DNA from: Dactylosporangium fulvum
GTDB taxonomy: Bacteria > Actinomycetota > Actinomycetes > Mycobacteriales > Micromonosporaceae
Assembly: GCF_025137375.1 (NCBI RefSeq)
Contig: NZ_CP073720.1
Coordinates: forward strand, 10,378,501 to 10,442,500
DNA: 64,000 bases
Direction of reading: 5' to 3'
The translations under genes and the position numbers were made by a program. This document shows, one piece after another, positions 25,214 to 37,838 of this stretch. Under the pieces are notes generated by a model that was not told the origin of the DNA, searched no databases, and saw nothing but the letters and a program-made list of their open reading frames with translations. Every line of letters begins with the position of its first letter. Position 1 is the stretch's first letter.

Positions 25214-25861
25214 TCAGGGCGTCGGCGGGCCGGGCGGTGGCGTGTCGCCCGGAGCACCAGGGATGCCGGGGGTACCGGGCACGGGCGGCTCCCATTCCTG
25301 CTGGACAGCGCGGAAGTACGGGTGCGACTTCGGCAGCGCCAGCAGGATGATCGCAACCAGGATCGCGATCACCGTCAGCACGCTCACGATCGTGGTCACC
25401 GGCTGGTACCAGCCCGGAACCTCGGAGTAGAGCAGTTCGTTGTACCGCTCCCAGGTTGGCAGGGACGGATCGTTCTTGCGGGCCTGCTCCCAGAAACTCG
25501 CGCCGAGCAGCGCGAAGCCGAACGCGCCGATCGTGCAGCACAACGCGAGACCGCCCACCACCCAGGTGAGAATGCGGGCGATCTGCTTGCCCTGGCCGAC
25601 GAAAAAGGCGAGGACGCCCAGCAGGACCGCGATCACCAAGCCGACGATGATCGAGACGACCGAGGACACACCCTGGCCGGCGTTGGCCTGAGAGGTGCCC
25701 TCGACGGCCTTCTCCGCACCCTCCGCGAGCTTGCCCGCGTAGACGGCGCCGAGAATGACATAGATCAGTTCGAGCGCCGCTGCCACGTACAGCAGGTTGA
25801 CGGCGAGACTGACAGTGGATGGACGGACACGTGGCGCCGACGCGGGGGCGGCGGATGTCAT
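25214..25861 (-). CDS. Four-helix membrane protein, Pro-rich C-terminus
   Basis: 215 aa. Four hydrophobic helices (about 20-40, 65-90, 97-120 and 155-180); between helices 3 and 4 is a soluble stretch with WEQARKNDPSLPTWERYNEL. The C-terminal tail PPVPGTPGIPGAPGDTPPPG is proline-rich. ATG at 25861 is preceded by GGAGGA. No enzyme motifs; function unknown. It follows the clpB unit on the same strand after about 45 bp and may be read through from it. Confidence 0.75.
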   Translation of the reverse strand: MTSAAPASAPRVRPSTVSLAVNLLYVAAALELIYVILGAVYAGKLAEGAEKAVEGTSQANAGQGVSSVVSIIVGLVIAVLLGVLAFFVGQGKQIARILTWVVGGLALCCTIGAFGFALLGASFWEQARKNDPSLPTWERYNELLYSEVPGWYQPVTTIVSVLTVIAILVAIILLALPKSHPYFRAVQQEWEPPVPGTPGIPGAPGDTPPPGPPTP

Positions 25862-25908
25862 CGGATCTCCTCCCGTGGTTCGTTGAGGATCACCGTATCG
25901 ATGCCCGG

Positions 25909-26277
25909 CTAATCACGCAGCCGCTCCGAGGCATACCGTCCCACGGTCGTGCTGCCCATGATGCAGCCGTTGAAGGTGGTGACGGCGTCGTCCTGCCCGG
26001 CCAGACGCTGCCAGGCGGCCTGGCCGGCGTCGGCGTTGATGTGCGTGAGCAGCTCAGCGGCGAACACCCGGCCGGCCGGGGTCGCCTTGCCGAGCAGGGC
26101 CTCCAGCTTGGGGCGCAGCTGTACGCCGTGTTGCCGGAGGCCCTCCTCGACCGTGAAGTAGGCCTTGGTGGCCGGCAGGAGCGTGCCGGCGATGCCCACC
26201 CCGCCGAACGCCAACGTGTCCGCATCGGCGAGAAGCCGCAGTTCGTCTTCGAACGCGCCGCGCTTGGTCCAGAGCAT
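25909..26277 (-). CDS. Unknown protein downstream of clpB
   Basis: 122-aa soluble, mainly helical protein (LWTKRGAFEDELRLLADAD...). I chose the ATG at 26277 rather than the in-frame ATG at 26295, because GGGAGG lies between them at proper distance from the second. It contains ADTLAFGGVGIAGTLLPATKAYF and an acidic-helix pattern; no family recognised. Only 24 bp after the clpB stop on the same strand, so very likely in the HspR-controlled clpB transcript. Confidence 0.7.
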   Translation of the reverse strand: MLWTKRGAFEDELRLLADADTLAFGGVGIAGTLLPATKAYFTVEEGLRQHGVQLRPKLEALLGKATPAGRVFAAELLTHINADAGQAAWQRLAGQDDAVTTFNGCIMGSTTVGRYASERLRD

Positions 26278-26301
26278 CGCCCGTACACCTCCCATGTGCA
26301 G

Positions 26302-28896
<2,595 letters not shown>

Positions 28897-28945
28897 GGGC
28901 TCCTCGTTCCAGTGCTACCCGTCCTGTGGGTACGACACCTACGAG

Positions 28946-28966
28946 GTTGAGTCTATTCCACTCAAG
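28946..28966 (-). promoter_or_regulatory. HAIR element (HspR operator) of clpB
   Basis: GTTGAGT-CTATTCC-ACTCAAG against the consensus CTTGAGT-N7-ACTCAAG: 13 of 14 consensus positions. Centred about 60 bp upstream of the clpB ATG, directly after the stop of the preceding gene. Confidence 0.9.
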
Positions 28967-28977
28967 TCTGAATGTGG

Positions 28978-30147
28978 CTATCTGGCGGTGACCGCAACTC
29001 GCGACCAGTCGCAGTTGGGCTGCACCTTTTCCGCGAAGGCGCACAGCCAAACCTCGCCGGACTGTTGGGCCGGGTAGCCGAGGATGGTGGTCGCGTCGAG
29101 CCGGCGCAGCCGGAAGACCGTGCGGGCGGCCTCGTCACGGACGCGCTGGGTCAGGTTGACGAGCCAGACGCCCTGGCCGCTGGCGACGAGCAAGTTGCCG
29201 CCGCCCAGCACTTCGGCGCTGTAGACCTCGGCCACCTCACGCATGACGGTCGCCTCGGTCCACTTGCCGGCGCCGGTCCACATCGCGGCAAACCGACCGC
29301 CGACGAGCCAGACCACGGAACCACCGGGGTCCACGGCGAGGCGCGGCTCCACGGCCGGGTCCTGCGGGTGGACGCTGCCCTCGGAGACCCAGTGCTGCCC
29401 CTTGTCGACGCTGGTCCAGACGCTGATCGTGGCGACGGGCGGGTTGGCCGTGTTGTCCACGGCCTTGGCCGACAGCCAGAGCTTGCCGTCGTCCGTGGCG
29501 GCGAGGCTGGTGAAGACGTGGTTGCCGACCGGCTTGCCGGGCAGCGCGGTGCGGGTCCCGTCGTCCGCGACCTGGGTCAACTGCCGGGTCGGGCACTCAC
29601 TGGCACCGACGTCGGGGCAGCTCGCCTGATACTTCGGCTCGGCGAGGTTGAGCTCGGACGGCGGCGGCTCGAGCGGACGCTTCTCGAACGTGCGCCCGGT
29701 GTCGCGGGAGACGTAGTAGCCGCTCGGCGGAGCCTTGACGATGAGCACGTTGCCCCGGCCGAGCCGCATGTCGACCTCGGTGGCGTCGTCGAACGGCAGC
29801 TTGCGGGCGACCCAGCTGTAGCCGCCGTCGAGCGTCAGCACCAGCCCGGCCTTGCAGGCCAGACCCGCGACGCACGACGTGAACAGGGCATATCCGGTGT
29901 CGGCGTCGGTGAACTCGATGGCGCGCGGCGACGTGCCCTTCGGCACCGGGACCACGGATTGCCGGTTACGCGGGTCTACGCTGCCGGTCGGGGCGGGGGG
30001 AACCTCCTCGTAGGAGACGTCCGGGGCAGGCTCCTCGGACTGCGCGGACTCGTCGGGCCGGCAGCCGCCCGCGGTGAGCGTTGCGCTCAGAACGGCGGCC
30101 AGCGCGACGACCACGGCTCGCCTGCGGGCTGCTACCAACGCCACCAC
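28978..30147 (-). CDS. Secreted, probably lipid-anchored beta-propeller (BNR-like) protein
   Basis: 389 aa. N-terminus: Arg-rich (ARRR), hydrophobic core, LTAGGC as a possible lipobox with Cys at about residue 29. The remainder shows repeated Asp/Gly-Trp hairpins of sialidase/YCF48-type propellers: TLDGGYSWVAR, SRDTGRTFEKR, TSVDKGQHWVSEG. It could be an extracellular sensor or adhesin; no catalytic residues recognised. GTG at 30147 overlaps the preceding DUF1707 gene by 16 bases, indicating one transcript. Confidence 0.75.
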   Translation of the reverse strand: MVALVAARRRAVVVALAAVLSATLTAGGCRPDESAQSEEPAPDVSYEEVPPAPTGSVDPRNRQSVVPVPKGTSPRAIEFTDADTGYALFTSCVAGLACKAGLVLTLDGGYSWVARKLPFDDATEVDMRLGRGNVLIVKAPPSGYYVSRDTGRTFEKRPLEPPPSELNLAEPKYQASCPDVGASECPTRQLTQVADDGTRTALPGKPVGNHVFTSLAATDDGKLWLSAKAVDNTANPPVATISVWTSVDKGQHWVSEGSVHPQDPAVEPRLAVDPGGSVVWLVGGRFAAMWTGAGKWTEATVMREVAEVYSAEVLGGGNLLVASGQGVWLVNLTQRVRDEAARTVFRLRRLDATTILGYPAQQSGEVWLCAFAEKVQPNCDWSRVAVTAR

Positions 30148-30701
30148 CAGAAACGCCGCTGGTAGCGCACGCGCACGCTGCTGCTGCGCAGCTCGCCGCT
30201 GATCCGCAGGACGACACCGAGGCCCTGCACGTCGTAGACGGCCGGCACCTTCAGCCGCACGCTGCTCGAGTGGTTGTCGATGCCGTCGACGTCGGCGGAG
30301 CCGCCCCGGGGCAGCACCAGGTCGATCGAGCTGGCCTTGGCCTGGATCTGGACCTCGACCTCGTTGTGCGTGAACACGGCCTCGGTGAAGTCGAGCTTCA
30401 CCGAACCGGAGCGGGTCTCGATGCTCAGGCGGCGCGGCACCGTCCAGCGGCCCTCGCGCTTGAGGCTCGACGCGCGGTTGCGGATGGGCATGACGTCGGG
30501 CACCTTGGCCGAGATCTGCGCAGGAAGGTCGCCCACATAGGGCTCGAGCTCGCCGTGGGTGCGGGACCGCAGGACGCCGTCGACGCGCTCCTCGAACTCG
30601 GCGAGCGTCAACCGGCCCTCGGCAACAGCCGCGTTGAGCTGGGCGACGACCTTCTCACGCTCGGCATCTGAGAGGCGCATGTCCGGGCGCTCGCTGCTCA
30701 C
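30132..30701 (-). CDS. DUF1707 SHOCT-like domain protein
   Basis: 189 aa. MRLSDAEREKVVAQLNAAVAEGRLTLAEFEERVDGVLRSRTHGEL is the DUF1707 module, here near the N-terminus; the C-terminal half (SIETRSGSVKLDFTEA...) is a beta-helical segment of the kind seen in DUF1707-DUF2154 proteins, ending in an aromatic RFWWWRW. GTG at 30701 is used; the ATG at 30680 just before RLSDAERE is equally possible. Co-transcribed with the propeller protein. Family role is unknown; probably envelope related. Confidence 0.8.
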   Translation of the reverse strand: MSSERPDMRLSDAEREKVVAQLNAAVAEGRLTLAEFEERVDGVLRSRTHGELEPYVGDLPAQISAKVPDVMPIRNRASSLKREGRWTVPRRLSIETRSGSVKLDFTEAVFTHNEVEVQIQAKASSIDLVLPRGGSADVDGIDNHSSSVRLKVPAVYDVQGLGVVLRISGELRSSSVRVRYQRRFWWWRW

Positions 30702-30900
30702 GACGACACTTTAGACCCCTGGCCAGTCGTTGACATCCCAGGTTTTGTGCAGTGGGAAGCAGGAAATTTACCGACTTTTGCCCGTATCCGGAGCGTAACC
30801 AAACCCTTCGGCTCTTCCGCAGCCGCCAGGTGGCGGGCTACGGTGTCGCCGGACCCAGGACCTCTGGCGATGACAAACCCGCTGGCCACGGGAGCAGACG

Positions 30901-31332
30901 GTGAGCGTGCAACAAGCGGGTTTCCGAGGTTTCGCGAACCCGGTCGACCCTACTCCGGCCGAGCTGCGCGCGTGGGCCTACCACCCCGACGCGGCCGTGC
31001 TGCAGACGATGCCGCCCGACTGGGATCTGCTGGTGGCCGGCGACCGGCTGATCGGCACGCTGTTCGACCTGGCCATGGACCCGGCGTGCCCGGCACGCCG
31101 ATTCGCGCTGCACTGCCTGTACATCTACGCCGCCGACGGCATCCGCACACACTTCCGCGCCCACCCGAAGCGGCGCCTGAAGAAGTTCGTCGAGCAGGCC
31201 GAGGGGCGCGGCGACGAGCTGCTGGCCACGTGGGCACACAACACGCGAATGCTGCTGGCCCGGCCCGAGCTGTTCGAGTATCACGACTGGTGTGAGGGCG
31301 GTCTGGTCCGCTCACCCCGCCGCATAAGTTGA
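30901..31332 (+). CDS. Conserved hypothetical protein
   Basis: 143 aa, soluble, helical. SVQQAGFRGFANPVDPTPAELRAWAYHPD and FALHCLYIYAADGIRTHFRAHPKRRLKKF suggest a compact all-alpha fold. GTG at 30901 with GGGAGC upstream. No recognised family. Divergent from the DUF1707 gene. Its stop codon lies inside the left arm of the terminator at 31328. Confidence 0.75.
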   Translation: MSVQQAGFRGFANPVDPTPAELRAWAYHPDAAVLQTMPPDWDLLVAGDRLIGTLFDLAMDPACPARRFALHCLYIYAADGIRTHFRAHPKRRLKKFVEQAEGRGDELLATWAHNTRMLLARPELFEYHDWCEGGLVRSPRRIS

Positions 31333-31362
31333 GAGGACGCCGCGAACGGCATCCTCTCAAAC
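31328..31362. terminator. Terminator overlapping stop codon, between convergent genes
   Basis: GTTGAGAGGAcGCCG, loop CGAA, CGGCaTCCTCTCAAAC: about 14 paired bases. The TGA of the upstream gene is in the left arm. It can act for that gene and, from the other side, for the dnaK-hspR operon. Confidence 0.85.
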
Positions 31363-31457
31363 TTGACCACACCCCTGCGCGTGCACCCCGGTCAGCCTCC
31401 GGGGCATCCGCACCATTCCCTGCGGTCAGGGTGCCCTGCCGGGCGCCCCGTCAAACG

Positions 31458-31913
31458 TCATATCCCGTCCTTGCGAGCGGGACGCCAGACGACCAGGGCC
31501 GTCCGGTGCTGGTTCGACGGCACCAGGTCGCGGCGCGGGAAGCCCGCCGCCTCGACCTGGGCCAGTCTCGCCCGTGTGTGCATCAGCTCGACCTCCAGCT
31601 CGGCCACCCGCTGCCGCAGGTCACCGACGATCCCTTCGAGCTCGATGATCCGCTTGATGCCGGCGAGGTTGACGCCCTCCTCCTGACTCAGCCGCTGCAC
31701 CTCCCGCAGCAGTGCGACGTCGCGCTCGCTGTAGCGGCGCCCGCCGCCGGAGGTGCGGCCGGGCTGCACCAGGCCCATGCGGTCGTACTGCCGCAAGGTC
31801 TGCGGGTGCATCCCGGCCAGCCGGGCCGCGATGGAGATGATCAGCACCTTGGCGTCGGAAACCGCCTCGAAGCTGAGGAAGATCTCCCGTTCCTCGCCGA
31901 TGTCATCGCTCAT
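31458..31913 (-). CDS. hspR: Heat-shock repressor HspR (MerR family)
   Basis: 151 aa. IISIAARLAGMHPQTLRQYDRMGLVQPGRTSGGGRRYSERDVALLREVQ is the MerR-type winged helix; a coiled coil follows (ELEGIVGDLRQRVAELEVEL). HspR binds HAIR sites together with DnaK as co-repressor. ATG at 31913 overlaps the dnaJ stop by 11 bases. An N-terminal extension (SDDIGEEREIFLSFEAVSDAK) is longer than in typical HspR. Last gene of the operon it represses. Confidence 0.93.
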   Translation of the reverse strand: MSDDIGEEREIFLSFEAVSDAKVLIISIAARLAGMHPQTLRQYDRMGLVQPGRTSGGGRRYSERDVALLREVQRLSQEEGVNLAGIKRIIELEGIVGDLRQRVAELEVELMHTRARLAQVEAAGFPRRDLVPSNQHRTALVVWRPARKDGI

Positions 31914-33126
31914 AGCTACTGCGCTCCCGTGCGATCGCGTCGAGCCGCTCGCGCGGCGCCGGCGGCGCCGCGGCCGCGAAGTCGGACAACGCCTTCCGGG
32001 CCTCCTCGGACAGCTCGGACGGCACGTGGACGTCGATGGTGACCAGCAGGTCACCGACATTGCCGTCACGCCGGGCGACACCCTTGCCGCGCACCCGCAA
32101 CGTCCGGCCGCTGGGCGTGCCCGGCGGCACGCGCAGCGTCACGGTCGCGTCGAGCGTCGGCACGCGCAGATCGGCACCGAGGGCCGCCTCCGCGAACGTC
32201 ACCGGCACCGTGAGCGTCAGATCGTCGCCGGACCGGCCGAACACCGGGTCGGGTCGGACCTTGATCAACACGAACAGGTCACCGGCCCCGCCGCCGCGCG
32301 CGCCCGGCTCGCCCCGACCGGCCAGCCGGATGCGCTGACCGTCGGCCACCCCCGGCGGGATCCGGACGTTGATCGTGCGGGTCTTGGTGACCCCGCCGGT
32401 GCCGACGCACTCGGGGCACTTCTCGTCGACGATCGTGCCGACACCCTGGCACTCCCGGCAGGGCTCGGTGAAGCTGAACGAGCCCTGGTTGCTGCTCACC
32501 ACGCCGAGCCCGCGGCACTTCGGGCAGGTCCGCGGGGACGAGCCCGGCGCCGCGCCGTCGCCGTGGCAGGTCTCGCAGGTGCCGGGCGTGCGCAACGTGA
32601 TCGGCAGCGTGGCGCCCTGCACCGCGTCTGCGAAGTTGAGCACGACCTCGGTCTCGACGTCGCGGCCCCGGCTGCGCCGGCCCGTTGCCGGGCCGGCCGC
32701 TCCGCCCCCTCCGCCCGAGAAGATCGAGCTGAACAGGTCGGAGAAGCCGGCTCCGCCGAACCGGCGGTCGCCGCCCGCCGTGGTGGTTCGCGGTCCGGCG
32801 CCGTTGCCGAACAGATCGTTGAAGTCGAACCCCGGACCGCCTGCACCGGCCGGGCCGCCCGCACGCGCGTTGCGGCGGAACTGACCCGCGCCGAAGAGCG
32901 ACCGCATCTCGTCGTACTCCTTGCGACGGCGCTCGTCGGAGAGCACGTCGTAGGCCTCGGACACCGCCTTGAACCGCTCCTCGGCCGCCGCGTTGTTCGG
33001 ATTGCGGTCGGGGTGCAGCTCACGGGCGAGTTTGCGGTACGCCTTCTTGATCTCGTCGGTGGAAGCGGATTTGGTGACGCCCAGAACCGCGTAGAAATCC
33101 TTCTCCAACCAGTCCTTCGAACTCAT
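31903..33126 (-). CDS. dnaJ: Chaperone DnaJ
   Basis: 407 aa. J domain with YRKLARELHPDRNP (HPD), a Gly/Phe-rich linker (GGPGFDFNDLFGNG), four zinc motifs (CETCHGDG, CPKCRGLG, CRECQGVG, CPECVGTG) and the C-terminal substrate domain. This is the DnaJ1-type paralogue linked to hspR. Delivers substrates to DnaK and stimulates its ATPase. ATG at 33126. Confidence 0.96.
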   Translation of the reverse strand: MSSKDWLEKDFYAVLGVTKSASTDEIKKAYRKLARELHPDRNPNNAAAEERFKAVSEAYDVLSDERRRKEYDEMRSLFGAGQFRRNARAGGPAGAGGPGFDFNDLFGNGAGPRTTTAGGDRRFGGAGFSDLFSSIFSGGGGGAAGPATGRRSRGRDVETEVVLNFADAVQGATLPITLRTPGTCETCHGDGAAPGSSPRTCPKCRGLGVVSSNQGSFSFTEPCRECQGVGTIVDEKCPECVGTGGVTKTRTINVRIPPGVADGQRIRLAGRGEPGARGGGAGDLFVLIKVRPDPVFGRSGDDLTLTVPVTFAEAALGADLRVPTLDATVTLRVPPGTPSGRTLRVRGKGVARRDGNVGDLLVTIDVHVPSELSEEARKALSDFAAAAPPAPRERLDAIARERSSYER

Positions 33127-33151
33127 CGCGCCACCTCCTCCAGGTGTTCGT

Positions 33152-33930
33152 CTACTCCGGGTCGGCGACCGCGACCAACGCCGGTCGCAGCAGCCGCTCG
33201 CCGAGAAGGTAGCCGCGGCGCATCACGTCGATGCATGTGGGCTCGGTCACCTCGGTCGAGGTCAGGTGGGCCACCGCCTCGTGGCGGGTCGGGTCGAACG
33301 GGTCGCCCTTCGCGCCGAAGACGGTCAGTCCGAACTTGGTGAGTGCCGTGGTCAACTGGTCCGCGACCGCACCGAACGGCCCGACCAGGTCACCGTGATC
33401 GCGCGCCCGGTCGAGGTCGTCGAGCACGGGCAGCAGTGCACCGAGCACGTTGCCGGTGGCCTGCTCGACCACCAGCGCCCGGTCCCGGTCGACCCGCTTG
33501 CGGTAGTTCGCGTATTCGGCGGTGACCCGCTGCAGGTCACGGGTGCGCTCGTCGAGCTCGGTGCGCAGAGCCGCCAGCTCGGCACCGAGGCCGTGCTGGT
33601 GCGCGTCGTCGGTCGTGCCCTGCGCGGCGGTGCCGTGCGGAGCGGACCCGTCGACCTGGCTCGGCTCCTCCGCGTGCACGGTGAACGGCTCGTCGACGAT
33701 CTCGCCCTCCACCGGAGCGTCGTCCGTCTGGACGTCGCCCGCCGGTGATTCGGCGGTCGCGGCCGTGGGGTCATCCGTCTTGGTCGTCTCGACCTCCACG
33801 TCGGCCTCCTCCGCGGTCGTTGGCGCGGCGTCCGCCGCGGGCGAACCCGCGGCGGCCACCGGCTCGTCATCCTTGGTCGTCACAACGCGCTCCGCCGGCT
33901 CTTCCGAGCCGGCGGCGCGGGCTTTGCCGG

Positions 33931-33934
<4 letters not shown>
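33152..33934 (-). CDS. grpE: Nucleotide exchange factor GrpE
   Basis: 260 aa. About 115 N-terminal residues are acidic and disordered (Asp/Glu/Ala/Thr); then a long coiled coil (ELAALRTELDERTRDLQRVTAEYANYRKRVDRDR) and the beta domain ending in VMRRGYLLGERLLRPALV. The N-terminal tail is longer than usual. GTG at 33934 overlaps the dnaK stop (GTGA). Releases ADP from DnaK. Confidence 0.95.
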
Positions 33935-35790
<1,856 letters not shown>

Positions 35791-35837
35791 AGCTGCTTGA
35801 CCTCCAAGAGACAGTCGGCGAGGAAGCCGGCTGCAAA

Positions 35838-35858
35838 GTTGAGTGACTGCCACTCAAT
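35838..35858 (-). promoter_or_regulatory. HAIR element (HspR operator) of dnaK
   Basis: GTTGAGT-GACTGCC-ACTCAAT (12 of 14 consensus positions), 48 bp upstream of the dnaK ATG. A TTGACG at 35879-35884 (minus strand) is a good -35 box, which puts the -10 region at the edge of the HAIR element, so bound HspR would block polymerase. Confidence 0.9.
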
Positions 35859-36014
35859 AGTGCCACGAGACTCACGATCGTCAAGTCCAACCTTGAGCGT
35901 GTCCGGCGCAACTTCTCACACACCAGCTGAACTCAGGGTGAGATTGCGCTGGGTTACATCGATGGCTGCGCGCATTGCATGGCGCTGTCCGGCAGTATCG
36001 TGCACGCTTTATCC

Positions 36015-37838
36015 GTGACCACACAGGGCGAGTCGGTGTCCGCCCGGTCGACGGCCCCGACCCATTCGTCGGATGGCCCGTCCTCCGGTCGGCCGCCGCG
36101 CGCCCGGGTCCCCGAGCCGTCACCGACCGGCGCACTCGTTGATGCGCTCGTCGAGCTCAGGGAAACCGTCAAAGCGACCCGTTTCACTCTGCCACTTCCC
36201 AGCGCCGAGCGGGCCGCAGTCGTCGCGAAGAGCATGGTCGACCAGCTCGACGACTATCTACTCCCGCGGCTCGAGCGGCTCGACGCGCCACTGCTCGTGG
36301 TCGTCGGCGGCTCGACCGGCGCAGGCAAGTCGACGCTGGTCAACAGCCTGATCCGCACCCCGGTCAGCCCGGCCGGCGTGCTGCGGCCGACGACCCGCGC
36401 GCCGGTGCTGGTCTGCCACCCGGCCGACATGCCGTGGTTCTCCCAGGGCCGTGTCCTGCCCTCACTGGCCCGCGCCTCCGGGCCGAGTTCCGACCCGCGC
36501 TCGCTCCAGGTCGTCTCCGCCCATGCCCTCACCCCCGGGCTCGCGTTCCTCGACGCGCCCGACATCGACTCGGTCGTCGACGCCAACCGCCAGCTCGCCG
36601 GCCAGCTGCTCGCCGCCGCCGACCTCTGGCTCTTCGTCACCACCGCTGCGCGGTACGCCGACGCGGTCCCCTGGGAGATGCTGCGCACCGCTCGCAACCG
36701 GGGCACCGCCGTCGCGCTGCTCCTCGACCGGGTGCCCGGAGGCGGCGCCGTCGACGAGATCGGCCCCCACCTGACCTCGATGCTGGAGGAGCACGAGCTG
36801 GGTGGCGTGCCGCTGTTCGTACTGCCGGAAACCCGCCTCGACAGTCAAGGTCTGCTCAGCGAGGCACAGGTCGCACCGCTGCGCGACTGGTTCGACCGGC
36901 TCGCCCGCTCCGCGGAGGACCGGGCCGCCGTGATCCGCCAGACCGTCGGCGGCGCGATCGACGCGCTCACCGGCGACGTGGCCGTCCTGTCTGCGGCCGC
37001 CGAGGACCAGCTCGCCGCCACCCGCGTGCTACGGGAGGCGGTCCGGGGTGCCTACCGGTCGGCCACCGACTCCGTCGAGAAGGGCATCCACGACGGCGCC
37101 CTGCTGCGCGGTGAGGTGCTCGCCCGCTGGCAGGAGCTCGTCGGCACCGGCGACATCATGCGGGCGTTGCAGGCCCGGGTCGGCAAGGCACGGGACCGGG
37201 TCGTCGCCGCCGTCACCGGCCGGCCCGCTCCCGGCGCACGCTTCCAGGAGGCGATCGGCTCCGGCCTGGCGGTGCTGCTCAAGGGCGCCGCGACCGACGC
37301 CGCGGACAACGTGGGCGCCGCCTGGCGCGCACATCCCGCCGGGGCGGCGCTGCTGGACGCCACGCCTGGCCTCACCCGCCCGTCCGACGACCTGGACGAA
37401 CGCATCGCCCGGCTCGTCCGCGACTGGCAGCGGTCGGTGCTCGACCTGGTGCGGACCGAGGCCGGCGACAAACGGGTGATCGCCCGCGCGAGCGCCTACG
37501 CGGTCAACGCCACCGGTCTGCTGGTCATGGTCAGCGTGTTCGCGGCCACCGCGTTCATCCCGACCGGGGCGGAGATCGCCGTGGCCGGCGGCACGACCGT
37601 GGGGGCGCAGAAGGTCCTCGAGGCGATCTTCGGCGACCAGGCCGTGCGGTCGCTCGCCGAGCGGGCCCGGCACGACCTCAACGACCGGGTCAAGGCCCTC
37701 TTCGACGAGGAGGCCGACCGGTTCCACAGCGCGCTGGAGGGCGCCGGGGTCGACGAGGACGTCGCGGCGCGCCTGCGCGGCGTGAGCGACACGGTCCACA
37801 CCGCGCGCACCGCCGCCGACCTGGATGTTGCCCGATGA
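36015..37838 (+). CDS. Dynamin-like GTPase, first of a pair
   Basis: 607 aa. G1 loop GGSTGAGKSTLVNSL (about 99-106), G3-like FLDAPDIDS (about 178), no obvious NKxD but LLLDRVP at the G4 position. Long helical middle, then a hydrophobic hairpin (ATGLLVMVSVFAATAFIP...AEIAVAGGTTVGAQ) near the C-terminus. Such proteins remodel membranes or support cytokinesis; in actinobacteria paired dynamin-like GTPases (DynA/DynB) act in sporulation septation, but this pair has a different architecture. GTG at 36015 is chosen; ATG at 35979 is possible. Neither has an SD, so the mRNA may be leaderless. ATGA overlap with the next gene. Confidence 0.8.
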   Translation: MTTQGESVSARSTAPTHSSDGPSSGRPPRARVPEPSPTGALVDALVELRETVKATRFTLPLPSAERAAVVAKSMVDQLDDYLLPRLERLDAPLLVVVGGSTGAGKSTLVNSLIRTPVSPAGVLRPTTRAPVLVCHPADMPWFSQGRVLPSLARASGPSSDPRSLQVVSAHALTPGLAFLDAPDIDSVVDANRQLAGQLLAAADLWLFVTTAARYADAVPWEMLRTARNRGTAVALLLDRVPGGGAVDEIGPHLTSMLEEHELGGVPLFVLPETRLDSQGLLSEAQVAPLRDWFDRLARSAEDRAAVIRQTVGGAIDALTGDVAVLSAAAEDQLAATRVLREAVRGAYRSATDSVEKGIHDGALLRGEVLARWQELVGTGDIMRALQARVGKARDRVVAAVTGRPAPGARFQEAIGSGLAVLLKGAATDAADNVGAAWRAHPAGAALLDATPGLTRPSDDLDERIARLVRDWQRSVLDLVRTEAGDKRVIARASAYAVNATGLLVMVSVFAATAFIPTGAEIAVAGGTTVGAQKVLEAIFGDQAVRSLAERARHDLNDRVKALFDEEADRFHSALEGAGVDEDVAARLRGVSDTVHTARTAADLDVAR